A stretch of DNA of 64,000 bases from an uncultured Roseburia sp. (lineage in GTDB: Bacteria > Bacillota > Clostridia > Lachnospirales > Lachnospiraceae), in NCBI GenBank assembly GCA_900756925.1, contig CAAELX010000037.1, positions 1-64,000 on the forward strand, given 5' to 3'. Below the pieces are notes generated by a model. That model was not told where the DNA came from. It worked only from the letters and a program-made list of their open reading frames with translations, and searched no databases. Position numbers and translations under genes: made by a program. This document shows positions 34,225 to 46,732 of the stretch, one piece after another. The first letter of the stretch is position 1. Each line of letters begins with the position of its first letter.

Positions 34225-34878
34225 ATGGACAGAGTACGGTATATGATTTCCGATGCAGCCGGTCTGGTGAACGTGGAATCACATGTATTGCGTTACTGGG
34301 AAGAGGAACTGGAACTCGACATCCCGAGAAATGAGTTGGGGCACCGGTACTATACACAGGAGAATATTAGGGAATTTCAGCAGATCAAGGAGTTGAAGGA
34401 GAAGGGCTATCAGTTGAAAGCAATCAAGATGATCATACATAATGGAAATGTGGAGCAGAAAATACCGGAATTGACCGGGATGCCGGATGCGAAGACACAG
34501 ATGGATGTCTCGGATATCAAAAAGCAGCAGGTCTATTTCAAAAATCCGGAGATGCTCACGCTTGCAGAATCCAGACAGAATGTGTTGGACAACACGGACC
34601 GCATGACACAGTTCCGGGAGCTGATGTCTGACATTGTTGGGAAAGCGATCGCGGAGAATAACGAGGAGCTTGGCAGGGTCATAAGCGGCGAGGTCGGCGA
34701 ACAGGTGGTAAAAGAGATGAACTATCTTATGCGGGAGCGCGAAGAGCTTGAGGAAGAGAGGTTCGCACAGTTGAATGAAGTAATCCGGGGCAGCCTAAAG
34801 GACCGGAAAAAGAAAGAGCCGTTTTTAAAAAGATGGGGGAAGAAGTCTGCTCCCCAGACAAAGAAAAAGAACTCTTAA
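34225..34878 (+). CDS. MerR-type helix-turn-helix protein
   Basis: A 217-aa protein. The N-terminal MerR winged helix is ISDAAGLVNVESHVLRYWEE followed by RYYTQENIREFQQIKELKEKGYQL. A mid-region with predicted helices and a coiled-coil stretch (MREREELEEERFAQLNEVIR) leads into a very basic Lys-rich tail. No effector domain of classical MerR activators is seen; the layout recalls RacA-type DNA-anchoring proteins, a loose analogy. The start at 34225 is set by GGGAGG; a frame opening at 34183 would lie in the terminator. Confidence 0.82.
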   Translation: MDRVRYMISDAAGLVNVESHVLRYWEEELELDIPRNELGHRYYTQENIREFQQIKELKEKGYQLKAIKMIIHNGNVEQKIPELTGMPDAKTQMDVSDIKKQQVYFKNPEMLTLAESRQNVLDNTDRMTQFRELMSDIVGKAIAENNEELGRVISGEVGEQVVKEMNYLMREREELEEERFAQLNEVIRGSLKDRKKKEPFLKRWGKKSAPQTKKKNS

Positions 34879-34893
34879 AGAAAAACAGAAGTA

Positions 34894-34926
34894 CAAAAAA
34901 AGAGAGCCGGTAACCGACTCTCTTTC
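34894..34926. terminator. Bidirectional terminator between the MerR-type and ferredoxin genes
   Basis: AGAGAG-CCGGTAACCGA-CTCTCT forms a hairpin with an A-run on its left side, giving a strong T-run for the minus-strand ferredoxin transcript, and a weaker TTTCT on the plus side. Confidence 0.85.
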
Positions 34927-34937
34927 TGCTTTACGAA

Positions 34938-35108
34938 TTATTCTTCGCTGATTGCTCCTGTAGGACAAACTCCTGCACATGTTCCACAGCTAACGCAAGA
35001 AGAAGCGTCAATCTGGAACTGGCTGTCTCCCTGGCTGATAGCGCCTACTGGACATTCAGGTTCGCATGTTCCACAGCTAACGCAAGAATCAGAAATTACG
35101 AATGCCAT
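34938..35108 (-). CDS. 2[4Fe-4S] ferredoxin
   Basis: A 56-aa clostridial-type ferredoxin, a low-potential electron carrier for hydrogenase, pyruvate:ferredoxin oxidoreductase and Rnf. The two cluster motifs are CVSCGTCEPECP (Cys9, 12, 15, 19) and CVSCGTCAGVCP (Cys38, 41, 44, 48). Each set of three cysteines binds one cluster and the fourth binds the other. The two halves are internally repeated, also at DNA level (TGCGTTAGCTGTGGAACATG occurs twice). AAGGAGGG precedes the ATG. Monocistronic. Confidence 0.95.
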   Translation of the reverse strand: MAFVISDSCVSCGTCEPECPVGAISQGDSQFQIDASSCVSCGTCAGVCPTGAISEE

Positions 35109-35266
35109 TGTTATTCCCTCCTTATAATATAAAAAATAAAATCATTATCTGCCACCGCATCTCTTCGGTAGCTTTGACCCCATTCTAATACAAAAGTGAC
35201 CGGTTTACAAGTGGATAACCGAAAAAAACATGTATTTTAATTAGGACAAAACCGGGAGAAGTTCTC

Positions 35267-36304
35267 CTAGAAGGTGGAAAAATGGTACAGCGTCTTGGAG
35301 CGGAATGTCTCATCCGGGTGAAGCACAACACTTGGAAAATTGTCGTGGTTGACAGCATCCGGATAATGCTGCGTCTCTAAGCAGACACTGCCAAGCTTTC
35401 CATAAGGGACACCGGATTTGCCCGGAAGGCTCATATCCTGGTTTGCAATATAAAGCTGGAGTCCCGGCTGGTCGGTAAAACAGGTCATGCGGATGCCGGA
35501 TTCCTTCGACTGCAAGACAGCTGCCTCCCTGAGACCGGTTCCGTTGATGACAAAGTTGTGGTCGTAGGTTCCGAACTTCCGGAGCTGCTCATAGTCTGCG
35601 TAGTAGAACTTGCCGATTGTGTGCATTGTGCGGAAATCGAACGGTGTGCCGTCAACCGGGATAAATCTGCCGGTCGGTGCCTGGGTATCATCTAATTCGG
35701 TGATCTCATCGGCATCAATAAAAAGTTCGTGGGAGAGGATATCACCGCGTCCTTCACCATTTAAATTGAAATAACCGTGGTTGGTTACGTTGATCAGAGT
35801 ATCCGCATCTGTGGATGCTTCATAGAGGATGGACAGTTCATTGTCCTCCGACCAGCCATAAGTAACGGTTAAGGTCAGATTGCCCGGGTATCCCTCCTCA
35901 CCGTCGGAAGAATGCATCGTGAGGACGATCTTGTCATTCTGAATCTTCGATTCCCAGAGCTTGGAACCATATCCGACGTTCCCTCCGTGGAGATGGTTGG
36001 AACCGTTGTTGCATGCGAGCTGATAATCGGTTCCGTTTAAGGAAAACCGCCCGTCCTTAATGCGGTTCGCCACACGTCCGCAGACAGCGCCGAGACTGCC
36101 ATTATCCTTCGTATAGTGCTCAGCGGTGGTGTAACCTAAACATACATCTATCAGGCTGCCATTATGGTCCGGTACAACGATCTTGGTCAGACGGCATCCA
36201 TAGTCAATAATTTCAACATAGGCGCCACTTGCATTTTCCAGATGGAATAGGCTGATGCCAGATCCATCCGGGGTGGTGCCGAAGTCAGATCTTGTAATTT
36301 TCAT
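35267..36304 (-). CDS. galM: Aldose 1-epimerase (galactose mutarotase)
   Basis: A 345-aa cytosolic enzyme that interconverts alpha and beta anomers of galactose or glucose, feeding the Leloir pathway. Family features are VCGRVANRIKDGRFSLNG, HGGNVGYGSKLWE, NHGYFNLNGEG (catalytic His), and CLETQHYPDAVNH (catalytic Glu). The ATG at 36304 behind GGAGGGAG is preferred over a 36-residue longer frame. No other gal gene is adjacent, but it fits the beta-galactosidase encoded at 17.4 kb. Confidence 0.93.
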   Translation of the reverse strand: MKITRSDFGTTPDGSGISLFHLENASGAYVEIIDYGCRLTKIVVPDHNGSLIDVCLGYTTAEHYTKDNGSLGAVCGRVANRIKDGRFSLNGTDYQLACNNGSNHLHGGNVGYGSKLWESKIQNDKIVLTMHSSDGEEGYPGNLTLTVTYGWSEDNELSILYEASTDADTLINVTNHGYFNLNGEGRGDILSHELFIDADEITELDDTQAPTGRFIPVDGTPFDFRTMHTIGKFYYADYEQLRKFGTYDHNFVINGTGLREAAVLQSKESGIRMTCFTDQPGLQLYIANQDMSLPGKSGVPYGKLGSVCLETQHYPDAVNHDNFPSVVLHPDETFRSKTLYHFSTF

Positions 36305-36349
36305 AAATGCGCTCCCTCCAATAGAAAGATTTCTTCCTATATCAGTGCC

Positions 36350-36387
36350 GTTCACACGTGCCATTCGCAAAGGCGCATCAGGTGAAC
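36350..36387. repeat. Hairpin upstream of galM
   Basis: GTTCAC/GTGAAC arms (36350-36355 with 36382-36387) enclose GTGCC/GGCGC around the loop ATTCGCAAA. The segment 36358-36379 resembles 33915-33936 after dnaB (18 of 22 positions). It lies in the galM 5' region; role unknown. Confidence 0.5.
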
Positions 36388-36512
36388 TGCAATATAAAAT
36401 ATTATGCCACATTTAGAAAAACATAGCAAGTAGGTTGCCTAATTTTCGGAATTGTGAGATAATACTAGGCGAGAATTGCTTCATGGAAAGCAGTCATTTA
36501 TTTGGAGGAAAA

Positions 36513-37565
36513 ATGCAGACAAAGGTAGTAAAAATAGACCCTGCACAGATAGATGAATCGAAGATGGAAGAGGCGGCAAAGCTCATCCGGGAAGGGGAGC
36601 TGGTAGCGTTCCCGACGGAGACGGTATACGGGCTTGGAGCAGATGCACTCCATCCAGAGGCTTCGAAGAAGATCTATGCAGCAAAAGGAAGACCGTCCGA
36701 CAATCCGCTGATCGTACACATCTGCAGATTTGAGGAATTAGAATCCATAGCGAGGGAGGTTCCGCCGCAGGCGAAGAAGTTAGCCGATGCATTCTGGCCG
36801 GGACCGCTTACGATGATCGTATGGAAGAACGACAGGGTGCCGTATGAGACAACAGGAGGCATGGAGACTGTAGCGATCCGTATGCCAAACCATCCGGTCG
36901 CATTGAAGCTGATTGAGGAGAGCGGATGCCTGATCGCCGCACCGAGTGCGAATACATCCGGCAAACCAAGTCCGACCGAGGCAGCCCATGTGGCGCTTGA
37001 CCTTGATGGAAAGATCCCGATGATCTTAGACGGAGGACCGGTTGGAATCGGCATTGAGTCGACGATCATCGATCTGACAGAGAAGAAACCGATGATTTTA
37101 CGCCCGGGATATATCACGGAGGAGATGCTCTCGGAGGTGCTCGGTGAGGAAGTCAAGATTGATCCGGGTATCATTGCAGCAGATTCCCTGACGAAGCCGA
37201 AGGCACCGGGAATGAAGTACAAGCACTATGCACCGAAGGCGGACTTAGTCTTAGTGGACGGGGAAGCGCAGGCGGTTGTGAAAAAGATCAATGAACTCGT
37301 GGAAGAGAAGAAGAGCCACGGGCTTAAGGTCGGAGTGATTGCGACAGATGAGACGAGAGAGCAGTATACCGCCGATTATGTCGTGAGTATTGGGGCAAGG
37401 GATGACGAGGATGCGATTGCGAAGCACCTCTACAAGATATTACGTGAGTTTGACGACTGGAATGTGGATGCGATCTATTCGGAGAGCTTCTCCACACCGA
37501 GAATCGGACAGGCGATTATGAACCGTCTTTTGAAAGCGGCAGGACATCAGGTACTGCACGTATAG
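36513..37565 (+). CDS. ywlC: L-threonylcarbamoyladenylate synthase (Sua5/YwlC)
   Basis: A 350-aa enzyme that makes threonylcarbamoyl-AMP from Thr, bicarbonate and ATP for the t6A37 modification of ANN-decoding tRNAs. The N-terminal YrdC domain shows LVAFPTETVYGLGADAL, YAAKGRPSDNPLIVHI, and APSANTSGKPSPT. The C-terminal Sua5 domain follows the linker PGMKYKHYAPKADLVLV. TTTGGAGG defines the ATG at 36513. It is the first gene of a run that continues into upp and the atp operon. Confidence 0.95.
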   Translation: MQTKVVKIDPAQIDESKMEEAAKLIREGELVAFPTETVYGLGADALHPEASKKIYAAKGRPSDNPLIVHICRFEELESIAREVPPQAKKLADAFWPGPLTMIVWKNDRVPYETTGGMETVAIRMPNHPVALKLIEESGCLIAAPSANTSGKPSPTEAAHVALDLDGKIPMILDGGPVGIGIESTIIDLTEKKPMILRPGYITEEMLSEVLGEEVKIDPGIIAADSLTKPKAPGMKYKHYAPKADLVLVDGEAQAVVKKINELVEEKKSHGLKVGVIATDETREQYTADYVVSIGARDDEDAIAKHLYKILREFDDWNVDAIYSESFSTPRIGQAIMNRLLKAAGHQVLHV

Positions 37566-37595
37566 AAGCGGGGCTAACTGGAGAGATATCAGAAT

Positions 37596-38054
37596 ATGGA
37601 GCAATATAACAGAATTATATTTGTGGCGGAGAGCGGCACATGCCGTGCCCCGATGGCCGCAGGGATTTTGAATGAATACACCTTAAAACATCCGGTGACA
37701 ATAGAATGCAGGGGGCTTGTCGTTCTGTTTCCGGAACCGCTGAACCAGAAAGCGGAAGCTGTTATGATCAGCAATGGGATCAACTATGACGGATTCACAT
37801 CCACACAGCTTACCGAGGAAGATTTTACTGAGGACACACTGGTTCTGACCATGGAGCATGCGCAGATGGAGAAGATTCTCGAGAAGTATGCGAATGCGAG
37901 ACCGGAACAGGTACATGTCCTGACCGAGTTAGTCGGAGACGAGCTTGAGATTTTAGATCCTTATGGAGGCTCGTTGCAGTCATACGGACTGTGCTATGAG
38001 ACCATGCGCAAGACCATCATTAAATTAGTAAAACTTTTAAACGAAGGAGAATAA
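37596..38054 (+). CDS. Low-molecular-weight phosphatase-like protein without catalytic Cys
   Basis: A 152-aa protein with the LMW protein-tyrosine/arginine phosphatase fold. The usual P-loop VCxGNxCRSP here reads VAESGTCRAPMA. Ala11 occupies the place of the nucleophilic Cys, while Arg17 and the later DPYGGS loop with the general-acid Asp remain. Classical phosphatase chemistry should be impossible, so a binding or regulatory role is more likely. It sits between ywlC (30 nt) and upp (3 nt) and is clearly cotranscribed. Confidence 0.8.
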   Translation: MEQYNRIIFVAESGTCRAPMAAGILNEYTLKHPVTIECRGLVVLFPEPLNQKAEAVMISNGINYDGFTSTQLTEEDFTEDTLVLTMEHAQMEKILEKYANARPEQVHVLTELVGDELEILDPYGGSLQSYGLCYETMRKTIIKLVKLLNEGE

Positions 38055-38057
38055 AAA

Positions 38058-38687
38058 ATGGCAAAAGTAGTAGTAATGGATCACCCGTTAATCCAGCATA
38101 AGATCGGTATCATGAGAAGAACCGAGACCGGTTCCAAGGATTTCCGTACCTTAGCGGGCGAGGTTGCAATGTTAGAGTGTTACGAAGCAACCAGAGATTT
38201 AAAGCTTGCTGACGTAGAGATCGAGACCCCGATCTGTAAGACAACAGTAAAAGAGTTAAAGGGAAAGAAGCTCGCAGTTGTTCCGATCTTAAGAGCCGGT
38301 CTTGGAATGGTAGACGGAATGCTCGCTATGATTCCGGCAGCAAAAGTCGGACATATTGGCTTATACCGTGATCCGGAGACACTTGCACCGATAGAGTACT
38401 ATTGCAAATTACCGGATGACTGCGCAAACCGGGAGGTATTCGTTGTTGACCCGATGCTTGCAACAGGAGGATCCGCCATCGCAGCAATCCAGATGTTAAA
38501 GGACAAAGGAGTAAAGAACATCCATTTCATGTGCATCATCGCAGCTCCGGAAGGTGTGAAGAAGATGCAGGAAGCTCATCCGGATGTGGATATGTATATC
38601 GGTTCGTTGGATGACCATCTGAACGACCATGGATACATTGTCCCTGGTCTTGGTGATGCAGGAGACCGTATTTTCGGAACCAAATAA
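38058..38687 (+). CDS. upp: Uracil phosphoribosyltransferase
   Basis: A 209-aa salvage enzyme making UMP from uracil and PRPP. Family features are [20 protein letters not shown], the PRPP-binding motif [10 protein letters not shown], and the C-terminal uracil-binding [17 protein letters not shown]. It starts 3 nt after the phosphatase-like gene. Location near the ATP synthase genes is common in Firmicutes. Confidence 0.97.
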   Translation: MAKVVVMDHPLIQHKIGIMRRTETGSKDFRTLAGEVAMLECYEATRDLKLADVEIETPICKTTVKELKGKKLAVVPILRAGLGMVDGMLAMIPAAKVGHIGLYRDPETLAPIEYYCKLPDDCANREVFVVDPMLATGGSAIAAIQMLKDKGVKNIHFMCIIAAPEGVKKMQEAHPDVDMYIGSLDDHLNDHGYIVPGLGDAGDRIFGTK

Positions 38688-38718
38688 TAATACCTGAATT
38701 GATCTGAGGAAATCATAT

Positions 38719-39204
38719 ATGAGTGATAAGCGTAAGGATTACATTAGCTGGGATGAATATTTTATGGGAGTGGCAATGTTAACAGGCATGCGCTCGAAGG
38801 ATCCGAATACACAGGTTGGGGCGTGCATTGTGAGTGCCGACCATAAGATTTTGTCCATGGGGTATAACGGACTTCCAACAGGCTGCTCCGATGACGAATT
38901 CCCATGGGGCCGGGAAGGGGATCCCCTGGAAAATAAATATTTGTTTACGACACACAGTGAGCTGAATGCGATCTTAAATTACCGTGGCGGAAGCCTGGAG
39001 GGTTCCACGATTTATGTGTCGTTGTTCCCGTGCAACGAATGTGCGAAAGCCATTATCCAGGCGGGAATCAAGCGGATCGTCTATGACAGCGACAAGTATG
39101 ACGGTACACCGTCCGTTATCGCGTCGAAGCGGATGCTTACCACAGCGGGCGTGACGTTACAGAAGTATGTCCACACGAACCGTGAAGTGACGATCGTGCT
39201 CTAG
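38719..39204 (+). CDS. dCMP deaminase family protein
   Basis: A 161-aa zinc enzyme of the deoxycytidylate deaminase/ComEB family, converting dCMP to dUMP for thymidylate synthesis. Zinc ligands and catalytic Glu are in HSELNAIL, and PCNECAKAI supplies the Cys ligands. It is cotranscribed with upp, a pyrimidine-salvage partner. Confidence 0.94.
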   Translation: MSDKRKDYISWDEYFMGVAMLTGMRSKDPNTQVGACIVSADHKILSMGYNGLPTGCSDDEFPWGREGDPLENKYLFTTHSELNAILNYRGGSLEGSTIYVSLFPCNECAKAIIQAGIKRIVYDSDKYDGTPSVIASKRMLTTAGVTLQKYVHTNREVTIVL

Positions 39205-39220
39205 GCAGAAGGCAGGATTT

Positions 39221-39475
39221 ATGAAGAATCAGAAAAAGGTATTTCAGTCTCTGACACTGATCTTACAGTTCGGGCTGAATATGATCGTCCCTATTGTTCT
39301 ATGCACCATGCTTGGAGCATGGATCGGAAAGAAGTATGACATTCCGGTGATCACGGTGCCGCTTTTTATCATGGGCGCACTGGCAGGCTTTACCAATATC
39401 TACAAGATGGCAAAGAAGATCTACGGACTTGGTAAGACAGACAGGAAGGGACAGGATGTTAAGAAGATTAAATGA
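39221..39475 (+). CDS. atpZ: AtpZ/AtpI family F-ATPase-associated protein
   Basis: An 84-aa protein with two transmembrane helices (LTLILQFGLNMIVPIVLCTM; VPLFIMGALAGFTNIYKMAK) and a basic tail, typical of AtpZ encoded at the front of atp operons. AtpZ/AtpI proteins assist c-ring assembly or cation supply. The next gene starts inside its last 20 bases. Confidence 0.85.
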   Translation: MKNQKKVFQSLTLILQFGLNMIVPIVLCTMLGAWIGKKYDIPVITVPLFIMGALAGFTNIYKMAKKIYGLGKTDRKGQDVKKIK

Positions 39476-39911
39476 TGCATTACCGGAACTGGTATTAGGA
39501 ATTCTTTTATATGGAATTGCTGTGGAGCTTGCGGGCGTGTGGTTTGTGGCGGACAAAATACGTTACACGACCGGTCTTCTGGTCGGGATCGCGCTTGCGG
39601 TCGGGATGGCAATTAATATGGCACTTGTGCTGCAGGATGCTGTAGATCTCTACGGCGGGGAACATGCACAGGGAAAGATCATCGCAAAGTCGATCTTACG
39701 GTATCTGATCGTAGTGGTTGTGTTCTTTGTGATGATGAAGTTTGAACTCGGGAATCTCTATACCGCGTTCATCGGAGTATTCGGGTTAAAAGTTGCTGCT
39801 TATATGCAGCCTTTAACACATAAATTAATTTTAAAACTGCTAGGAGGGAAAGCAACACCGACACCTTCAGACAGCGATAAAATGAAATCTGAAAAGGAGG
39901 TGAAACTGTGA
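39456..39911 (+). CDS. ATP synthase subunit I-like membrane protein
   Basis: A 151-aa protein with four predicted transmembrane helices and little sequence conservation (LPELVLGILLYGIAVELAGV; GLLVGIALAVGMAINMALVL). Its position between atpZ and atpB is that of AtpI, a c-ring assembly factor. The ATG at 39456, behind AAGGGACAGG, is preferred to a start nine codons upstream. It overlaps atpZ by 20 bp and atpB by 4 bp. Confidence 0.78.
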   Translation: MLRRLNDALPELVLGILLYGIAVELAGVWFVADKIRYTTGLLVGIALAVGMAINMALVLQDAVDLYGGEHAQGKIIAKSILRYLIVVVVFFVMMKFELGNLYTAFIGVFGLKVAAYMQPLTHKLILKLLGGKATPTPSDSDKMKSEKEVKL

Positions 39912-40645
39912 GTAACGCAATCCTAATGTCGAGTGGCGCAGACAACATTGACTTTATGATTCATGGACTTTTTTCCTATGAGCTGTTCGGTCATACCGTC
40001 TGGATCACCACTTCGCACGTATGCATTTTGATCGTTATGCTGGTACTGCTGATATTTTCCATTATCGCAAACCGCAAGATGAAACATGCAACAGAGGTAC
40101 CGGATGGCTTCCAGAATATTCTGGAGCTGATTGTCGAGAAGCTTGACGGAGTCGTCTATGGCACGATGGGAAAGGTTGCAGCACCGAAGTTTGTGAACTA
40201 TATCAGCACAATCTTCGTGTTTATCTTTATGAGCAATATTTCCGGTCTGTTTGGCTTAAGACCGCCGACAGCAGACTATGGTACCACACTGGCACTTGGT
40301 CTGATCACGTTCTCCCTGATCCATATTACGCAGTTCAAGAATCTGCCGCTCAAACAGATTTGGGTAGATATGTGTTCACCGTTACCGCCATGGTTACCGA
40401 TTTGGTTTCCAATTAACGTAATCAGTGAGATTGCGGTACCGATATCCCTGTCATTACGTTTGTTTGCGAACGTATTATCAGGAACAGTTATGATGGCGCT
40501 GGTTTACGGTCTTTTGAGCAAGATCGCAATTATATGGCCGGCAGCACTTCATGTGTACTTTGATTTGTTCTCAGGAGCAATTCAGACGTATGTATTCTGC
40601 ATGCTGACAATGACTTATATCAGCCAGAATTACGAACAAGAGTAG
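39908..40645 (+). CDS. atpB: F0F1 ATP synthase subunit a
   Basis: A 245-aa membrane stator subunit forming the ion half-channels against the c ring. The C-terminal helices carry the conserved SLSLRLFANVLSGTVMMALV, with the essential Arg. It begins with GTG overlapping the stop of the upstream gene (GTGA); AAAGGAGG lies 8 nt before it. Confidence 0.96.
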   Translation: MSNAILMSSGADNIDFMIHGLFSYELFGHTVWITTSHVCILIVMLVLLIFSIIANRKMKHATEVPDGFQNILELIVEKLDGVVYGTMGKVAAPKFVNYISTIFVFIFMSNISGLFGLRPPTADYGTTLALGLITFSLIHITQFKNLPLKQIWVDMCSPLPPWLPIWFPINVISEIAVPISLSLRLFANVLSGTVMMALVYGLLSKIAIIWPAALHVYFDLFSGAIQTYVFCMLTMTYISQNYEQE

Positions 40646-40655
40646 TTAAAAATAA

Positions 40656-40922
<267 letters not shown>

Positions 40923-40967
40923 GAGGCCTGGTATCAGGAATAAAAAATTCGGAAAGGAGGCCAGACC

Positions 40968-41479
40968 TTGGAAGGAATGACAAGACTTTTTAATCTTGAC
41001 TTTCAGCTTCTGCACGACACTGTGCTGCTTGCGATCGCAGTATTTTTCCTGTTCCTCGCAATGTCCTATCTGCTGTTCAATCCTGTCAGAAAGATGTTAA
41101 AAGACCGTCAGAACAAGATTGCGACAGATATTGACACTGCACTGGCAGACAAGAAGGATGCCGCTGCACTTAAGTCAGAGTATGAGGCAAAGCTGAAGAA
41201 TATAGATAAAGAGGCAGAACAGATTTTGAGTGAAGCCCGCCAGAAAGCTTTGAAGAACGAAGCCAGAATTGTGGACGAAGCCAAGGAAGAGGCTGCCCGC
41301 ATCATTCAGAGAGCGAATGAGGAAGCAGAGCTTTCGAAGAAGCGTGCAATGGATGAAGTGAAACAGGAGATGATCTCCGTAGCATCCTTAATGGCTGCAA
41401 AAGTAGTATCCGCCAATATGAATACTGCAATTCAGGATTCACTGGTGGAGGAGACTCTGAAAGAGATGGGTGAATCAAC

Positions 41480-41492
<13 letters not shown>
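40968..41492 (+). CDS. atpF: F0F1 ATP synthase subunit b
   Basis: A 174-aa peripheral-stalk subunit: one N-terminal transmembrane helix (LLAIAVFFLFLAMSYLLF) and a long charged coiled coil. A TTG start is chosen because AAAGGAGG lies 7 nt upstream; the ATG three codons later would be spaced too far. It overlaps atpH by 13 bp. Confidence 0.94.
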
Positions 41493-43551
<2,059 letters not shown>

Positions 43552-43570
43552 GCGGAGGGAGGTTTTTCTT

Positions 43571-44431
43571 ATGGCCTCAATGAAGGACATTAAAAGAAGA
43601 AAAGGCAGCATACAGAGTACGCAGCAGATCACCAAAGCCATGAAGCTTGTTTCCACGGTAAAGTTACAGAAAGCCAAGAGCAGGGCAGAGCAGACTGATC
43701 CATATTTTAACTATATGTATCGGACGGTCAGCTCCATGCTTGCCCGCTCCGGAAACATCAATCATCCGTATTTAAGAGCCGGAGAATCCACGAAGAAGGC
43801 AGTGGTTGTCATCACATCCAACCGTGGACTTGCCGGTGGCTACAATTCCAATATTGTAAAGCTTATCACAGGAAGCGACCTTCCGAAGGAAGATCTTGAG
43901 ATTTATGCCATCGGAAACAAAGGCCGCGAGGCATTAGAGAGAAGAGGTTATCATATTAAGCTCGATGATTCAGAAATTATGGAGTCTCCAACTTATGAGG
44001 ATGCGGCAGCACTCTGCAAGCAGATCCTGACATCCTTTACGAATGGGGAAATCGGCGAGATCTATCTGGCATACACGCATTTCAAGAACACGGTAAGCCA
44101 TGAACCGAAGCTGATCAAGCTTCTCCCGGTTGAAATCGACCCGGAGAGGGAAGTGAAAGAGGACGGCGCACAGGTCTTGATGAACTATGAGCCGAACGAG
44201 GAAGAAGCATTAGACATGATCATCCCGAAGTATGTGACCAGCCTGTTTTACGGTGCACTTGTGGAAGCAGTAGCGAGTGAAAACGGAGCGAGAATGCAGG
44301 CAATGGATTCTGCAACAAGCAATGCAGAAGAAATGATCAGCGATCTGACTCTGAAATATAACAGAGCGCGTCAGGGAGCAATCACGCAGGAATTAACTGA
44401 GATTATTGCGGGCGCGTCAGCAATTTCCTAG
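43571..44431 (+). CDS. atpG: F0F1 ATP synthase subunit gamma
   Basis: A 286-aa central rotor shaft. The N-terminal helix is MKDIKRRKGSIQSTQQITKA, the internal ITSNRGLAGGYNSNIVK motif is present, and the C-terminal helix ends NRARQGAITQELTEIIAGA. GGAGGG precedes the ATG. Unlike other gene pairs of the operon, it is separated from atpD by 275 nt. Confidence 0.96.
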   Translation: MASMKDIKRRKGSIQSTQQITKAMKLVSTVKLQKAKSRAEQTDPYFNYMYRTVSSMLARSGNINHPYLRAGESTKKAVVVITSNRGLAGGYNSNIVKLITGSDLPKEDLEIYAIGNKGREALERRGYHIKLDDSEIMESPTYEDAAALCKQILTSFTNGEIGEIYLAYTHFKNTVSHEPKLIKLLPVEIDPEREVKEDGAQVLMNYEPNEEEALDMIIPKYVTSLFYGALVEAVASENGARMQAMDSATSNAEEMISDLTLKYNRARQGAITQELTEIIAGASAIS

Positions 44432-46098
<1,667 letters not shown>

Positions 46099-46112
46099 GA
46101 TGGAGGAACATT

Positions 46113-46523
46113 ATGGCAGAGGATAATAAACTTTTTACCGTAGAGATCATTACACCGGACCGTGTGTTTTACAGAGGCGAGGGGGATATGATCGAATTTA
46201 CGAGTGCTGCGGGAGATCTTGGTGTATACAAGAACCATATTCCACTCACAACCGTTCTTGCGCCGGGTGTTGTGAAGATCCACAAATCCGGCGAGGACGA
46301 TGTGGTTGCAGCAGTCCATTCCGGTTTTGCAGAGATTCTGCCAGACAAAGTAACCCTTCTTGCAGAGATTGCAGAATGGCCGGATGAGATTGATAAAGGA
46401 CGTGCAGAAGCGGCTATGAAGCGTGCAGAAGAGCGTCTTGCCCACAGAACAGAGGCAATTGATGTGAAGCGTGCAGAGTTCGCGCTCCGCAAGGCGCTAG
46501 TTCGACTGGACATTGCAAAATAA
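46113..46523 (+). CDS. atpC: F0F1 ATP synthase subunit epsilon
   Basis: A 136-aa rotor subunit and inhibitor. The N-terminal beta sandwich carries VEIITPDRVFYRGEGDMIEF and LGVYKNHIPLTTVLAPG; the C-terminal helical hairpin is Ala/Glu/Arg-rich (AEAAMKRAEERLAHRTEA). Last gene of the operon, followed by a terminator. Confidence 0.95.
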   Translation: MAEDNKLFTVEIITPDRVFYRGEGDMIEFTSAAGDLGVYKNHIPLTTVLAPGVVKIHKSGEDDVVAAVHSGFAEILPDKVTLLAEIAEWPDEIDKGRAEAAMKRAEERLAHRTEAIDVKRAEFALRKALVRLDIAK

Positions 46524-46538
46524 AAAAGATTTATAAAA

Positions 46539-46581
46539 AAGAAAACTTCTTATCGGATGTGACGGGAAGTTTTCTTTTTTT
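46539..46581 (+). terminator. Terminator of the atp operon
   Basis: GAAAACTTC (46541-46549) pairs with GAAGTTTTC (46566-46574), and seven T follow. Confidence 0.92.
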
Positions 46582-46732
46582 CGTTCATGACAATCGTATG
46601 TTCGCGGAGCTGCAATTATTTGAATTTTTTTCTTTTGCGTAAAAGACAGATATGTTAAGATAAAAGTACAAAAACATTGTGGTAAATTTGGTACAGAATC
46701 AGGACAAGGGAAAACAAGCGTGAGGTCACAGC

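Noticed and set aside
34938..35108. CRISPR-like repetition at the 20-nt duplicate
   Set aside because: The two copies are the internally repeated cluster motifs of the ferredoxin gene, not an array.
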